Shown: positions 18,027-26,322 of the stretch, piece by piece
Layout of the letters: each line of letters opens with the position of its first letter
How positions within the stretch are numbered: position 1 is the stretch's first letter
Assembly (NCBI RefSeq): GCF_907165045.1
Contig: NZ_CAJRAU010000003.1
Coordinates: 310,001-374,000, forward strand
DNA from: Dyadobacter linearis
Lineage (GTDB): Bacteria > Bacteroidota > Bacteroidia > Cytophagales > Spirosomataceae
Reading direction: 5' to 3'
Length of the DNA: 64,000 bases
The notes under the pieces: generated by a model
Seen by the model: only the letters and a program-made list of their open reading frames with translations
Told to the model about the DNA's origin: nothing
The model's database searches: none
Translations under genes and position numbers: made by a program

Positions 18027-20345
18027 CTAGAATTCGAGCCGGTAATTTAAAACTGGTATCAGTCCCGTTTGTGTGATCACTTTTATCCGATCTGTTTTTT
18101 TATCATAATATTTATCAAATGCATTCAGCCGGTTGGTTGCGTTTTGCAGGTCAAGCGAAATCGTTGATGCAGTTCGTTTTTTATTTCTGGTGTAGCTCAC
18201 ACGCAAATCTCCCCGAAAGTAATGCGGCAGCTGCTCCGAGTAACTTTTAGACCAATCGCGTTCGGTCCTTCCTTTTTCGCGCGATTTTTCCAGATCCACC
18301 GGCGTGGACATATTCCCTCCTGCCGCCAGCAATTTGATATTCGCAGCAAAAATATTCGTCTTATTTTTCCCGACCCGCCATTCTTTTCCCGCCAGGAAAT
18401 TCTGAACAAACCTGCCGTTGAACCTGCTGTCGCGCTCAATTCCATCGCGGCCCGTGTATTTGGATTGATAAACAGAAGTAGTACTCATCAGATAAATGCC
18501 GGCAGTAAGTGATTTTTCAACGGTCAGCTCCAAACCGTAACTTCTCCCCGTGCCTGCACTGACCAGTGAATCGCTCACAAAACCTGATATTTCATTCATC
18601 AGCGAGTTGTGTAAGAGAAACGGGGTCGTCGTATTGGCCGGCCCGATCGGGATATGATAATGGTGCTGATAGTAAGTCTCCGCCAATATCCGCCAGCTCG
18701 AAGAAGGCCGGAACTCGTAACCTGTCACCAAATGCGCCGATTTCATGAGTTTCAGGTTTTTGTTGATCAGCTGATCTTTACCATCGCTCGCTTTTATTTG
18801 CGTAAAATAGGTTGAGATAGACTCCGTCTTACTATGCAGCCCTGCCCCGAAACTAACTGTCGACCTGGGCGCAACTGCCCATTTCAAACCAACACGCGGC
18901 TCAATGGAATGCTGGTTATTCAATCCCAAAAGCATCGCATGTAAACCTACATTCATGGTCACATCGGGCGACAGGCGCGATTTCAGTTGTGCATAAGCCT
19001 GAAAAAGCTGCGTATTTCCCTGCTGATCCACATTCTTAATCCAGGAACCGGCTTCGTTATCCTGATCGAAAAGATTGAAATCCAGGTGATTAATAATCGC
19101 CCCGACCCTGATCGTATTCCTTGCATTCAGTTTGTAATTGAGGAGGGTGGATAGGCGTAAAGTCTGGTTGATGAAGTTTTGCTGAAATGCGGTACCATCT
19201 TCTTTATCCAAAAAATCCCCGCTTTGACTGGTCGCCGCGTAAGAAACGATCGTTTCCATGTACGCTTTGTTGCTGAGATAACGCAGGTAGTTTACGCCCA
19301 CGATACCTCTATTGGAAGTGAATTTCTCCTTGGTATCCGCATTGTTGATCGTAGTAGTACTGATCCCGCCCATTCCCCAAACCGACACGACCGCTTTTTC
19401 GTCATAAGGCAAATAAACCTTGAATGCGCCATCCTGAAAGTCATTTACCGCGTCGCCGCTTACCTGCACGCCGATCTTGCTCAAAATCGACAAAGTTGAA
19501 TACCTGTAATTGGCCAGGTAAGAAGCGCCGCCTTTGGCTCCGATCGGCCCCTCGGCAGCGAAATCAAGTCCTAAAACGCCCGCCTGCAATGCATATTCAC
19601 GCTTTTCATTATTTCCTTTTCTGAGTTTCAGATCAAAAACACCCGAAGTAGCATTGCCATATTCGGCAGGGAATGCGCCGGTCAGAAAATCAGAGTTGCC
19701 GAGCACGTTCGCGCTCAATGCACTGATGCCCCCACCCGATGAACCTTCGGCGGCAAAGTGGTTCGGGTTGGGGATTTCGACACCTTCCATTCTCCACAAT
19801 AACCCTTTGGGACTATTTCCGCGGATAATGATCTGATTACCACCATCATCATTCGTAGCAACGCCCGCAAACGAAAGCGCCATCCGCGCCGGATCGTTGA
19901 CCGCAGCCGCGAAACGTTTGGTCTGATCCACAGTAAACGACCGCCCGCTTACGCTCACCATGTCGTTTAGCGGCGCGCCCGTTTCCTTTTGCGCTTTCAC
20001 CACCACTTCGTCCAGTGCCCTGAAAGATTCGGTCAGTTTGAGATTCAGTTCCACCTCCTTACCCGAGCCTACGGAGATTTCCTGCAGGAATGCATTGTCG
20101 TACCCAATGGAAGTAATTTTGATTGCATGCCGACCAACTGGCACCTGCGGAATCCGGAAATACCCTTCAGTATCGGTGACTCCGCCCAGAATAGGGCTGA
20201 GAGAAGTAATGATTACATTCGCGCCGATCACCGGCTGCTGTGATTCAGTGTCCACTACCCGACCTTTTACAGTTTGCGTCGGCTGCTGACCAAAAGCCGC
20301 AACGCCCAATGCGGCGGCAATGAAAGTGAAGAATAAATTTTTCAT
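18027..20345 (-). CDS. TonB-dependent receptor with carboxypeptidase-regulatory-like N-domain
   Basis: 772 residues from the ATG at 20345; a TTG eight codons upstream is less likely. Signal peptide MKNLFFTFIAAALGVAAFGQ, then a CarboxypepD_reg-like domain (about 25-110, VKGRVVDTESQQPVIGANV), a plug-like region with a GNQIIIRGNSPKG segment, and a beta-barrel ending in the aromatic terminus YRLEF needed for outer-membrane insertion. It lacks a SusD partner. It is downstream of tenA on the same strand but separated by 160 bases that include a long inverted heptamer repeat. Thiamine or precursor uptake is possible from its position but is not shown by the sequence. Confidence 0.88.
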   Translation of the reverse strand: MKNLFFTFIAAALGVAAFGQQPTQTVKGRVVDTESQQPVIGANVIITSLSPILGGVTDTEGYFRIPQVPVGRHAIKITSIGYDNAFLQEISVGSGKEVELNLKLTESFRALDEVVVKAQKETGAPLNDMVSVSGRSFTVDQTKRFAAAVNDPARMALSFAGVATNDDGGNQIIIRGNSPKGLLWRMEGVEIPNPNHFAAEGSSGGGISALSANVLGNSDFLTGAFPAEYGNATSGVFDLKLRKGNNEKREYALQAGVLGLDFAAEGPIGAKGGASYLANYRYSTLSILSKIGVQVSGDAVNDFQDGAFKVYLPYDEKAVVSVWGMGGISTTTINNADTKEKFTSNRGIVGVNYLRYLSNKAYMETIVSYAATSQSGDFLDKEDGTAFQQNFINQTLRLSTLLNYKLNARNTIRVGAIINHLDFNLFDQDNEAGSWIKNVDQQGNTQLFQAYAQLKSRLSPDVTMNVGLHAMLLGLNNQHSIEPRVGLKWAVAPRSTVSFGAGLHSKTESISTYFTQIKASDGKDQLINKNLKLMKSAHLVTGYEFRPSSSWRILAETYYQHHYHIPIGPANTTTPFLLHNSLMNEISGFVSDSLVSAGTGRSYGLELTVEKSLTAGIYLMSTTSVYQSKYTGRDGIERDSRFNGRFVQNFLAGKEWRVGKNKTNIFAANIKLLAAGGNMSTPVDLEKSREKGRTERDWSKSYSEQLPHYFRGDLRVSYTRNKKRTASTISLDLQNATNRLNAFDKYYDKKTDRIKVITQTGLIPVLNYRLEF

Positions 20346-20411
20346 AGCTAGTTGTTTCGATATTGACAACTTAGCTGAGGGTTACCCTATTTTTTTTTGG
20401 GAGGAGGGTTT

Positions 20412-20523
20412 TAGCTATTAGCTATTAGCTGTTGGCTGTTAGCTATTGGCTATTGGCTATTAACTACGGTCACGTGCTAACAGCTAAAAGCTAACGGCTA
20501 ACGGCTAACAGCTAATAGCCAAC
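20412..20523. repeat. Heptanucleotide tandem repeat forming an inverted repeat
   Basis: Runs of degenerate seven-base units (TAGCTAT, TAGCTGT, TGGCTAT) from 20412 to about 20462 are followed by complementary units (CTAACAG, CTAAAAG, CTAACGG, CTAATAG) from 20476 to 20523, with GGTCACGTG between them. The right arm overlaps the last codons of tenA. Folded RNA would form a hairpin of about 50 bp. A shorter run of the same heptamers is at 46762-46797. Confidence 0.85.
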
Positions 20524-21155
20524 CTATACGCTCCTTCCCAAAACAGGTATTCCATTTCCGTTGCTTTTATATAAGCTTCGGTCATTTTGTTTCTGGTTTG
20601 TTCGGAGGCGGATGCCGCTAGTTGGTCGCAGATATCGAGGGCTTTTTGGACGGAGCGGGCGAAATCTTCGCCGGCGTAGGCGTTGATCCAGTTTTGGTAA
20701 GGATTAGGAGTAGTTTGATCAGCGTAAATATAGTCGCCTACTTTTTTGTAAATCCAGAAACAGGGAAGCAATGCGGCTACCGACACTTCGTAGGATTCAA
20801 AGGCACTTGTAGCAAGCAGATAATTGGTGTAGGCAAAACAGCCGAGCCCTTTTCCTGAATCAAACTCAATTTCATATTCCTTAAAATAACCCAAATGCAA
20901 AGCTCTTTCGACGAGGATTGCGTTTTGAGCAAATTCCAGAAAATCAAGCAGTTCGTGGCTGTTACCTGCCTTTGTTCCGGTCATTGCGAGTGCGCGGGCA
21001 AAGTCGGCGAGGTAGAGTGAATCCTGGTAAATATAGTATTTGAATTTTTCGAGCGGCAGGGTACCTTCTTTAAGCTCCTGGTTGAAAGGGTGCTGCTTTA
21101 TTTTTTCGTAAATGGGCAGTGCCTGCTCCCAGAGGTGGTCAGTGAACTTGGTCAT
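20505..21155 (-). CDS. tenA: Aminopyrimidine aminohydrolase / thiaminase II (TenA)
   Basis: 216 residues, normal for TenA. Catalytic features are visible: the active-site cysteine in AALLPCFWIY (C132), the C-terminal glutamate in EYLFWEGAY, and the helical-bundle pattern starting FTDHLWEQALPIYEKI. The enzyme hydrolyses aminopyrimidine breakdown products of thiamine to HMP, feeding ThiD. The start codon overlaps the stop of thiD by four bases, so the two are translationally coupled. The last four codons (AISC) are built from the heptamer repeat at 20412-20523, so the repeat has contributed coding sequence. Confidence 0.96.
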   Translation of the reverse strand: MTKFTDHLWEQALPIYEKIKQHPFNQELKEGTLPLEKFKYYIYQDSLYLADFARALAMTGTKAGNSHELLDFLEFAQNAILVERALHLGYFKEYEIEFDSGKGLGCFAYTNYLLATSAFESYEVSVAALLPCFWIYKKVGDYIYADQTTPNPYQNWINAYAGEDFARSVQKALDICDQLAASASEQTRNKMTEAYIKATEMEYLFWEGAYRLAISC

Positions 21156-21970
21156 ATAGTTTGCATGGGAACTGGGGAAAATGAATGGTTCAGCGGCCCT
21201 GGCCCATTTCCTGTGGTGATATTCTTTCCGGCTTCAATAGCGCCTGAAATGTATTCCTTTGAAAAAATGATCGCTTCCGGCAGGGAATAGCCGGTCGCCA
21301 TAAATGATGCGATCGCCGACGATAATGTGCAGCCGGTGCCATGCACATTCGGACTGTCAATGTATTCACTTTCGAAGATCAGGGTATCTTCATTTTTTCG
21401 CGCAAAGATATCGGACAACACCGGCCCTACCAGGTGTCCGCCTTTTAACAAAACTGCATTACAACCCCGGCGCACCATTTCTTCGGCGGCAGCTTTCATA
21501 GCTTCCACCGTTTCGATCTGTTTCGAGATCAGTATCTGCGCCTCGTCGAGATTGGGGGTTATTAAATTAACTTTCGAAAAAAGCGCCTCCCAAAGAACAG
21601 CAACTGTTTCTTCCTGGATCAGCCGGGACCCGCTCGTAGAAACCATTACCGGATCGAAAACCACGAAGCCCGGCTTATATTTTTCAATAATTTCCGAGAT
21701 CACCAGCGCCACTTCAATCGTATTGACCATTCCGATCTTAACCGCATCCACCGTAATATCTTCGAATACCGCTTCCAGTTGCGCTTTCAGGAAAGCAGGC
21801 GGTACTGCGTGTATTGCACTCACACCCAGCGTATTCTGAGCAGTAAGTGCCGTAATAGCCGAAGCGCCATAAGCGCCCAAGGCAGCGATCGTCTTCAAAT
21901 CGGCCTGAATGCCGGCGCCTCCTCCGCTATCGGAGCCTGCGATGGTAAGTACGGTTGGATATCGGGTCAT
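21152..21970 (-). CDS. thiD: Hydroxymethylpyrimidine/phosphomethylpyrimidine kinase
   Basis: 272 residues, a ribokinase-fold enzyme that phosphorylates HMP and then HMP-P to HMP-PP in the cytoplasm. Seen: N-terminal IAGSDSGGGAGIQADLKT, the central VFDPVMVSTSG, and the anion-hole motif NVHGTGCTLSSAIAS with the catalytic aspartate region. It is third in the thiM-thiE-thiD-tenA operon, 34 bases after thiE and overlapping tenA. The riboswitch upstream of thiM would control it. Confidence 0.97.
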   Translation of the reverse strand: MTRYPTVLTIAGSDSGGGAGIQADLKTIAALGAYGASAITALTAQNTLGVSAIHAVPPAFLKAQLEAVFEDITVDAVKIGMVNTIEVALVISEIIEKYKPGFVVFDPVMVSTSGSRLIQEETVAVLWEALFSKVNLITPNLDEAQILISKQIETVEAMKAAAEEMVRRGCNAVLLKGGHLVGPVLSDIFARKNEDTLIFESEYIDSPNVHGTGCTLSSAIASFMATGYSLPEAIIFSKEYISGAIEAGKNITTGNGPGPLNHSFSPVPMQTI

Positions 21971-22004
21971 AAAGGGTTTAGTGGTCAGAAGTTGTCACTT
22001 ATTG

Positions 22005-22658
22005 TTAGGTGTTGTCACTTATTGCTTGGGATTGAAGCATGGATTTTAGGCGGAAGGCGGTTTCGTAGGGCGATGTGGCGCTGCAAATGGCAGATACTAC
22101 CGCAATCCCGCTCGCACCGTATTGCATCACTGATCCTGCATTGGTCAGATTTATACCTCCTATTGCGATCAGCTGATGTTTACTTTGCTCGCTTATCCTG
22201 CGCAATCCTTCGAGGCCCCACGGCACTTTTGTATCTGTTTTGGTGGGAGTTTCAAACAGCGGACTTACGCCCAGATAGGATATGTCCCACTGCTCTGCTT
22301 CGAGCACATCCCGTTCATTTTCAACTGAAATACCTATAATTTTCTCCGGCGGCAGCATTTTATTCAATATCTCAAAAGGCATATCGCTTTGCCCCACATG
22401 CACGCCGTCGGCATCTGCTGCCAATGCTACATCTACCCGATCGTTGATAATCAATGGTACCTGATAAGGCAGCAGAATATCTTTCAGTCGTTTGGCCCGT
22501 TCTATGAATGCGCGGGTACCAAGCGTTTTTTCACGCAGCTGAACCATGGTAACGCCTCCCTGCACTGCTTCTTCAACGACCCAGAGCAAGTCGCGGCCCA
22601 GACAGGCGGCTTCGTCGGTTACCAGGTAAAGCTGAATATTCGTATCGGAAGTTGTCAT
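22005..22658 (-). CDS. thiE: Thiamine phosphate synthase
   Basis: 217 residues, a TIM-barrel enzyme joining HMP-PP to thiazole phosphate to make thiamine monophosphate. Motifs include GGVTMVQLREKTLGTRAFIE, PLIINDRVDVALAADADGVHVGQSD (pyrophosphate-binding region) and the phosphate-binding GGINLTNAGSVM. It lies 17 bases after thiM. With ThiM, ThiD and TenA and no ThiC or ThiG in view, the operon looks dedicated to salvage of thiazole and pyrimidine moieties, though the de novo genes may be elsewhere in the genome. Confidence 0.97.
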   Translation of the reverse strand: MTTSDTNIQLYLVTDEAACLGRDLLWVVEEAVQGGVTMVQLREKTLGTRAFIERAKRLKDILLPYQVPLIINDRVDVALAADADGVHVGQSDMPFEILNKMLPPEKIIGISVENERDVLEAEQWDISYLGVSPLFETPTKTDTKVPWGLEGLRRISEQSKHQLIAIGGINLTNAGSVMQYGASGIAVVSAICSATSPYETAFRLKSMLQSQAISDNT

Positions 22659-22675
22659 ATTCTATTCGTAATGTT

Positions 22676-23473
22676 TCAGGATATTCTGATTTTGGCCAGT
22701 TCGGCCAGGTGCGCCGGCGTAATTTCGGACAGGCAATCGAGAAATGCAATCTGAAAAGAGCCGGGAGATTTTGCATTCCGGTAAGCCAGTTCACCGCAAA
22801 CGCCCATCATCGCCGCTGCCGATACCGCCGCTTCGAAAGGATCTGCCACCGTAGCGGCAAAAGCGCCGGCAATGGCTGTGGCTGTGCAGCCCATTCCGGT
22901 TACCTTGGTCATTAACGCCACGCCATTTGAAACAAAAGCAGTTTGATTTCCTTTCACGATCACGTCGATAGCGCCGCTTACACTTACTACACAATCAAAT
23001 TTCTTGCTCAGCGCCCAGGCAGCTTCGAGACTCAGATCCGAAGCTGCCGTACTGTCCACGCCTTTCGTTTGTACGCTAGCCCCGGCCAGCGCCAGAATTT
23101 CGGACGCATTTCCACGGATAATTGTCGGCGAAGCCACATCGAGCAGCTCAGTCAGCGTTTCGTTACGGTAGGATGTTGCTCCTGCGCCTACCGGGTCGAG
23201 CACAATGGGCTTGCCAAGTTGCGCCGCCGTGACCATCGCCGCTTTCATTCCCGCTACCCAATGGGCCGAAAGTGTTCCTATATTCACTACCAACGCACCT
23301 GCGATCGACACCATTTCCTCTACCTCTTCCACCGCATGCGCCATTACAGGCGAAGCTCCTGCGGCCAGCAAAGCATTCGCCGTATAGTTCATCACCACGA
23401 AATTGGTGATATTATGCACCAGCGGGACAGTATTCCTAAGGTTTGAAAGATTTTGTTCTAAATGAAAATCCAT
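22676..23473 (-). CDS. thiM: Hydroxyethylthiazole kinase
   Basis: 265 residues, a ribokinase-like enzyme that phosphorylates 4-methyl-5-hydroxyethylthiazole. It shows the N-terminal VPLVHNITNFVVMNYTANA motif, PIVLDPVGAGATSYRNE, and the C-terminal ATP site TKVTGMGCTATAIAGAF. It is the first gene of the thiamine salvage operon, with a 106-base gap to the end of the TPP riboswitch. The start at 23473 (MDFHLEQNLSNLRN) matches the usual family N-terminus. Confidence 0.97.
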   Translation of the reverse strand: MDFHLEQNLSNLRNTVPLVHNITNFVVMNYTANALLAAGASPVMAHAVEEVEEMVSIAGALVVNIGTLSAHWVAGMKAAMVTAAQLGKPIVLDPVGAGATSYRNETLTELLDVASPTIIRGNASEILALAGASVQTKGVDSTAASDLSLEAAWALSKKFDCVVSVSGAIDVIVKGNQTAFVSNGVALMTKVTGMGCTATAIAGAFAATVADPFEAAVSAAAMMGVCGELAYRNAKSPGSFQIAFLDCLSEITPAHLAELAKIRIS

Positions 23474-23579
23474 ATCAATTTTTTTAATCGGACTGATGGA
23501 ACGGACAAACCAAGGCGCTTTTTGCGACTGATCTCTGGTTTTGCAATTGAGTAAAAGAACGGGTAGTATACTCCCGGCA

Positions 23580-23662
23580 CGCTTTTTCCTCCAACAGTAT
23601 CAACTGTGTCAGGTTCAAAGGGTATGAATCTCAGTCCGCATTTCGGACACCCCCAAAGCCAT
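23580..23662 (-). promoter_or_regulatory. TPP riboswitch (THI element)
   Basis: On the minus strand the segment contains the conserved pieces in order: GGGGTGTCC, a hairpin GTCCGAAATGCGGAC, CTGAGA, TACCCTTTGAACCTGA, then a shorter P4/P5-like hairpin (CAGTTGATACTGTTGG) and GGAGGAAAAAGC. This is the classic thi-box layout. It lies upstream of thiM and most likely reduces expression of the operon when TPP is abundant. No strong terminator is obvious between it and thiM, so control of translation initiation is also possible. Confidence 0.95.
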
Positions 23663-23671
23663 TCTTATTTG

Positions 23672-23679
23672 CGAAAGTA
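23672..23679 (-). promoter_or_regulatory. Putative Bacteroidota -7 element for the thi operon
   Basis: The minus strand reads TACTTTCG, one change from the Bacteroidota consensus TAnnTTTG. Transcription would start near 23665, three bases before the riboswitch, which is the expected arrangement. A clear -33 TTTG is not seen. Confidence 0.5.
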
Positions 23680-23753
23680 GTAGTTTTAGGGAGTTATTAA
23701 AAAACATTTCATTTAATCAAAAAGCGTAGATTTCTATTTACGGACAACATATA

Positions 23754-24428
23754 ATGATCAAGGCAGCAATATTCGATATGGACGGATTACTTATCGACTC
23801 CGAGCCAATGTGGCACCAGGCGGCGAACGAAGTAATGCAAAAAGTGAATTTTAAACTGACAGAGGAACTGAAACTGCAAACAACGGGCTTGTCTATCAAG
23901 CTGTTCCTCGATTTTTGTCACCAGATCCAGCCGTGGAACACCCCAAGTTTTGAACAGCTGGAAAAAGAGATCCTTGAAAAAGCGCATAAGCTGATCCTGA
24001 ACAACGCAACTGCTATGCCCGGCGCAATTGAAATACTGAAAACGCTGAAAGCCGAAGGTTTGAAGCTCGCAGTAGCTTCGGCGTCGCACATGGAGCTGAT
24101 CGAAGGGGTATTGGAACGGTTGAATATCACTGAATATTTCGATACCTGGCATTCGGGCGAACTCGAAGAATTCACCAAGCCGCACCCGGCGGTGTATCTG
24201 ACAACCGCCAAAAAGCTGGGTGTGAAACCGGAAGAATGCATTGCATTTGAAGATTCCCACGCCGGGTTACGGTCGGCGCACGCGGCGGGAATGGTGACAA
24301 TATCGGTACCTGCGGCTGAAGTTTTCAAAGATCCCAAATTTGATATGGCGCATTACAAGATCAGTTCGCTGGAAAAATATATATTGAGCGAAATGTCGGG
24401 GGTACCTCAGAATATCCTCGAAAATTAA
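23754..24428 (+). CDS. HAD-family sugar phosphatase (HxpB/YniC-like)
   Basis: 224 residues. HAD motif I is IFDMDGLLIDSE (nucleophile Asp and acid/base Asp), a helical cap domain spans about 17-85, motif II is VASAS, motif III is the lysine in EFTKPHPAVY, and motif IV is ECIAFEDSHAG. This subgroup includes hexitol and 2-deoxyglucose-6-phosphate phosphatases of broad specificity. It is cytoplasmic. It is divergent from the thi operon, with 280 bases between the thiM start and its own start that contain the riboswitch. It precedes the histidine kinase by 27 bases, so the two may be co-transcribed, although a functional link is not obvious. Confidence 0.88.
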   Translation: MIKAAIFDMDGLLIDSEPMWHQAANEVMQKVNFKLTEELKLQTTGLSIKLFLDFCHQIQPWNTPSFEQLEKEILEKAHKLILNNATAMPGAIEILKTLKAEGLKLAVASASHMELIEGVLERLNITEYFDTWHSGELEEFTKPHPAVYLTTAKKLGVKPEECIAFEDSHAGLRSAHAAGMVTISVPAAEVFKDPKFDMAHYKISSLEKYILSEMSGVPQNILEN

Positions 24429-24455
24429 TCCTCTCCTTATCTTCGTCACCCTCCC

Positions 24456-25796
24456 ATGATCGGACTCCGGCATTTCAGTATTATGATCATGATCAGGATA
24501 GCTGTGATTATCCTGAGTGTGATCGCATTGGCGTGGCTGGCTGCCAGGCATACCAATGAAATGCTCGTGTATGTGCTCGGGACGGTATTCATTTTCGTGC
24601 AGGCGTCGCTGCTGTACCAGTATGTGACGAATGTAAACCGTAAACTGACCTACTTTCTTGAATCCGTCCGGTATTCTGATTTCACGATCAATTTCCGGTC
24701 GGACAACAAAATGGGGCGGACTTTTAAGGAATTGAACCAGCAGTTCAATGAAGTTTTGCATGCATTCAGGCAGGCGCGGGCGGAGAAAGAGGCGAATCTG
24801 CAATACCTGAATACCATCGTTCAGCATATCAGTACCGGGCTGATCACATTTGACAGTACCGGGCAGGTGAACCTGATCAATAATGCGGCTTTGCGTATGC
24901 TGGGCATTTACAGGCTGCACCAGCTGATCGAGCTGAAAGACAAACATCCAAGACTTTACGAGTTGCTTTCGAATCTCAACAGCGGCGTGCGCGAGCTGTA
25001 CCGCACACCTTCGGACCAGCCACTTGCATTACAGGGCGCCGCGATCCAGCTGCGGGGAATGTGGGTCAGGATTGTGGTTTTACAGAATATTCAAACAGAA
25101 TTACAGCAGCAGGAAGTAGAATCGTGGCAAAACCTGACGCGCGTTTTGCGGCACGAGATCATGAATTCCATGACGCCGATCGTTTCACTGGTAGGTACGA
25201 TGCGGCTGATCGTGAATGAGGATATTGAAAAATCCACGACCGATCAGGAAGCGGTAAATGATTTGAAAGAAGCGTTATCAACCCTCGAAAAGCGGAGTAA
25301 GGGAATGATGCAGTTCGTGAATGCGTACCGCGATTTTACTACATTACCCAAGCCGGTTATAGCCAATAATCACGTGGCCGAGCTTTTACAGGAAGTATTA
25401 CAGCTGCTGCAAACCGATCTGAACAGGTCGGGCGTGCTTTGGAAATTGTCCGTAAAACCGGAAAACCTGATCGTAAAAGCCGACGCCAGCCAGATCCAGC
25501 AGGTATTGATCAATCTTGTTAAAAATGCCGCCGAATCGTTTTCCACGCAAACCGAGCGACTCATTACGCTATCAGCCTATCAAACTGATAATGTAGTGAT
25601 GATAGAGGTTGCAGACAATGGAGACGGTATTGAACCGGAGGCGATTGAGAATATTTTCATCCCATTTTACACTACTAAAAAAACGGGTTCAGGTATTGGA
25701 TTAAGCCTTTCGCGCCAGATTTTACAACAGCATAACGGCCAGCTCAATGTGGTTTCGGAAGTTGGGAAAGGCACTACTTTCACGCTGGTTTTTTAG
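24456..25796 (+). CDS. Membrane sensor histidine kinase
   Basis: 446 residues. Two membrane helices (about 10-28 and 35-55) with almost no loop between them, so sensing is probably within or below the membrane. A HAMP-like/coiled segment and a PAS-like domain (about 115-220, LQYLNTIVQHISTGLITFD) follow. The dimerisation helix has the phospho-acceptor in RVLRHEIMNSMTPI (His 233), and the HATPase shows NLVKNAAES, DNGDGIEPE and GSGIGLSLSRQI. Kinases with the HEIMNSMTPI box commonly pair with sigma-54 regulators in Bacteroidota, so the regulator at 12890-14257 is a plausible partner despite lying 10 kb away. Confidence 0.93.
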   Translation: MIGLRHFSIMIMIRIAVIILSVIALAWLAARHTNEMLVYVLGTVFIFVQASLLYQYVTNVNRKLTYFLESVRYSDFTINFRSDNKMGRTFKELNQQFNEVLHAFRQARAEKEANLQYLNTIVQHISTGLITFDSTGQVNLINNAALRMLGIYRLHQLIELKDKHPRLYELLSNLNSGVRELYRTPSDQPLALQGAAIQLRGMWVRIVVLQNIQTELQQQEVESWQNLTRVLRHEIMNSMTPIVSLVGTMRLIVNEDIEKSTTDQEAVNDLKEALSTLEKRSKGMMQFVNAYRDFTTLPKPVIANNHVAELLQEVLQLLQTDLNRSGVLWKLSVKPENLIVKADASQIQQVLINLVKNAAESFSTQTERLITLSAYQTDNVVMIEVADNGDGIEPEAIENIFIPFYTTKKTGSGIGLSLSRQILQQHNGQLNVVSEVGKGTTFTLVF

Positions 25797-25868
25797 TTGA
25801 TATTACTAAAATTCACTTCCAACCTTTTCCAGCCTTTGCAGGTCTTTCTAAGAAATTAAATCGATCTT

Positions 25869-26321
25869 ATGAAAAAGCTTCTGTTGATCATTTCGGGTAT
25901 ATGCTGCGTGTTTTCGTGCAAGAATGGTTCGATTGATAAACGGGACGAAGGGCTCGCTTATAAGGAAACCATCGAAATCAATGCTTCGCCGAGAACTACC
26001 CTTACTTTCTTCGATTTCTCGGACGGCCGCTGCCCGGAAGATGTCAATTGTATCTGGGAGGGCCATACTTCGGTGGATTTGCTATTATCAAGCACGACAG
26101 AAGGCGGGATCACCGAACACGTCGAAATGTGCCTGGGTGGATGCAGCTTTTTTCGCAAAGATACCACCGAAGTCTTCCGCACGGTAAATGACACCGTCGT
26201 TAAATCCTTTGCAGGACAACAATACAGATTTATACTTTCGTCACTGACGCCAGCTAGAAAATCTACCGATATCCCCAAAAAAGAGAATCACAGAATCACG
26301 CTCACGATTGAGAAACAGTAA
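25869..26321 (+). CDS. Putative lipoprotein with RCPxxVxCxWxG motif
   Basis: 150 residues. The N-terminus MKKLLLIISGICCVFSC ends in a lipobox-like cysteine (C17), suggesting an outer-membrane or periplasmic lipoprotein. The conserved-looking segment GRCPEDVNCIWEGH and the later pair CLGGC give several cysteines outside the lipobox, likely disulphide bonded. Similar small lipoproteins with this motif occur in many Bacteroidota but lack a known function. It is 72 bases after the kinase and convergent with the amino acid permease gene, whose stop follows after one base. Confidence 0.75.
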   Translation: MKKLLLIISGICCVFSCKNGSIDKRDEGLAYKETIEINASPRTTLTFFDFSDGRCPEDVNCIWEGHTSVDLLLSSTTEGGITEHVEMCLGGCSFFRKDTTEVFRTVNDTVVKSFAGQQYRFILSSLTPARKSTDIPKKENHRITLTIEKQ

Positions 26322-26322
26322 G

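Noticed and set aside
23634..23648. GTCCG-N5-CGGAC, resembling the sigma-54 activator palindromes
   Set aside because: It is a stem within the TPP riboswitch and has different spacing.
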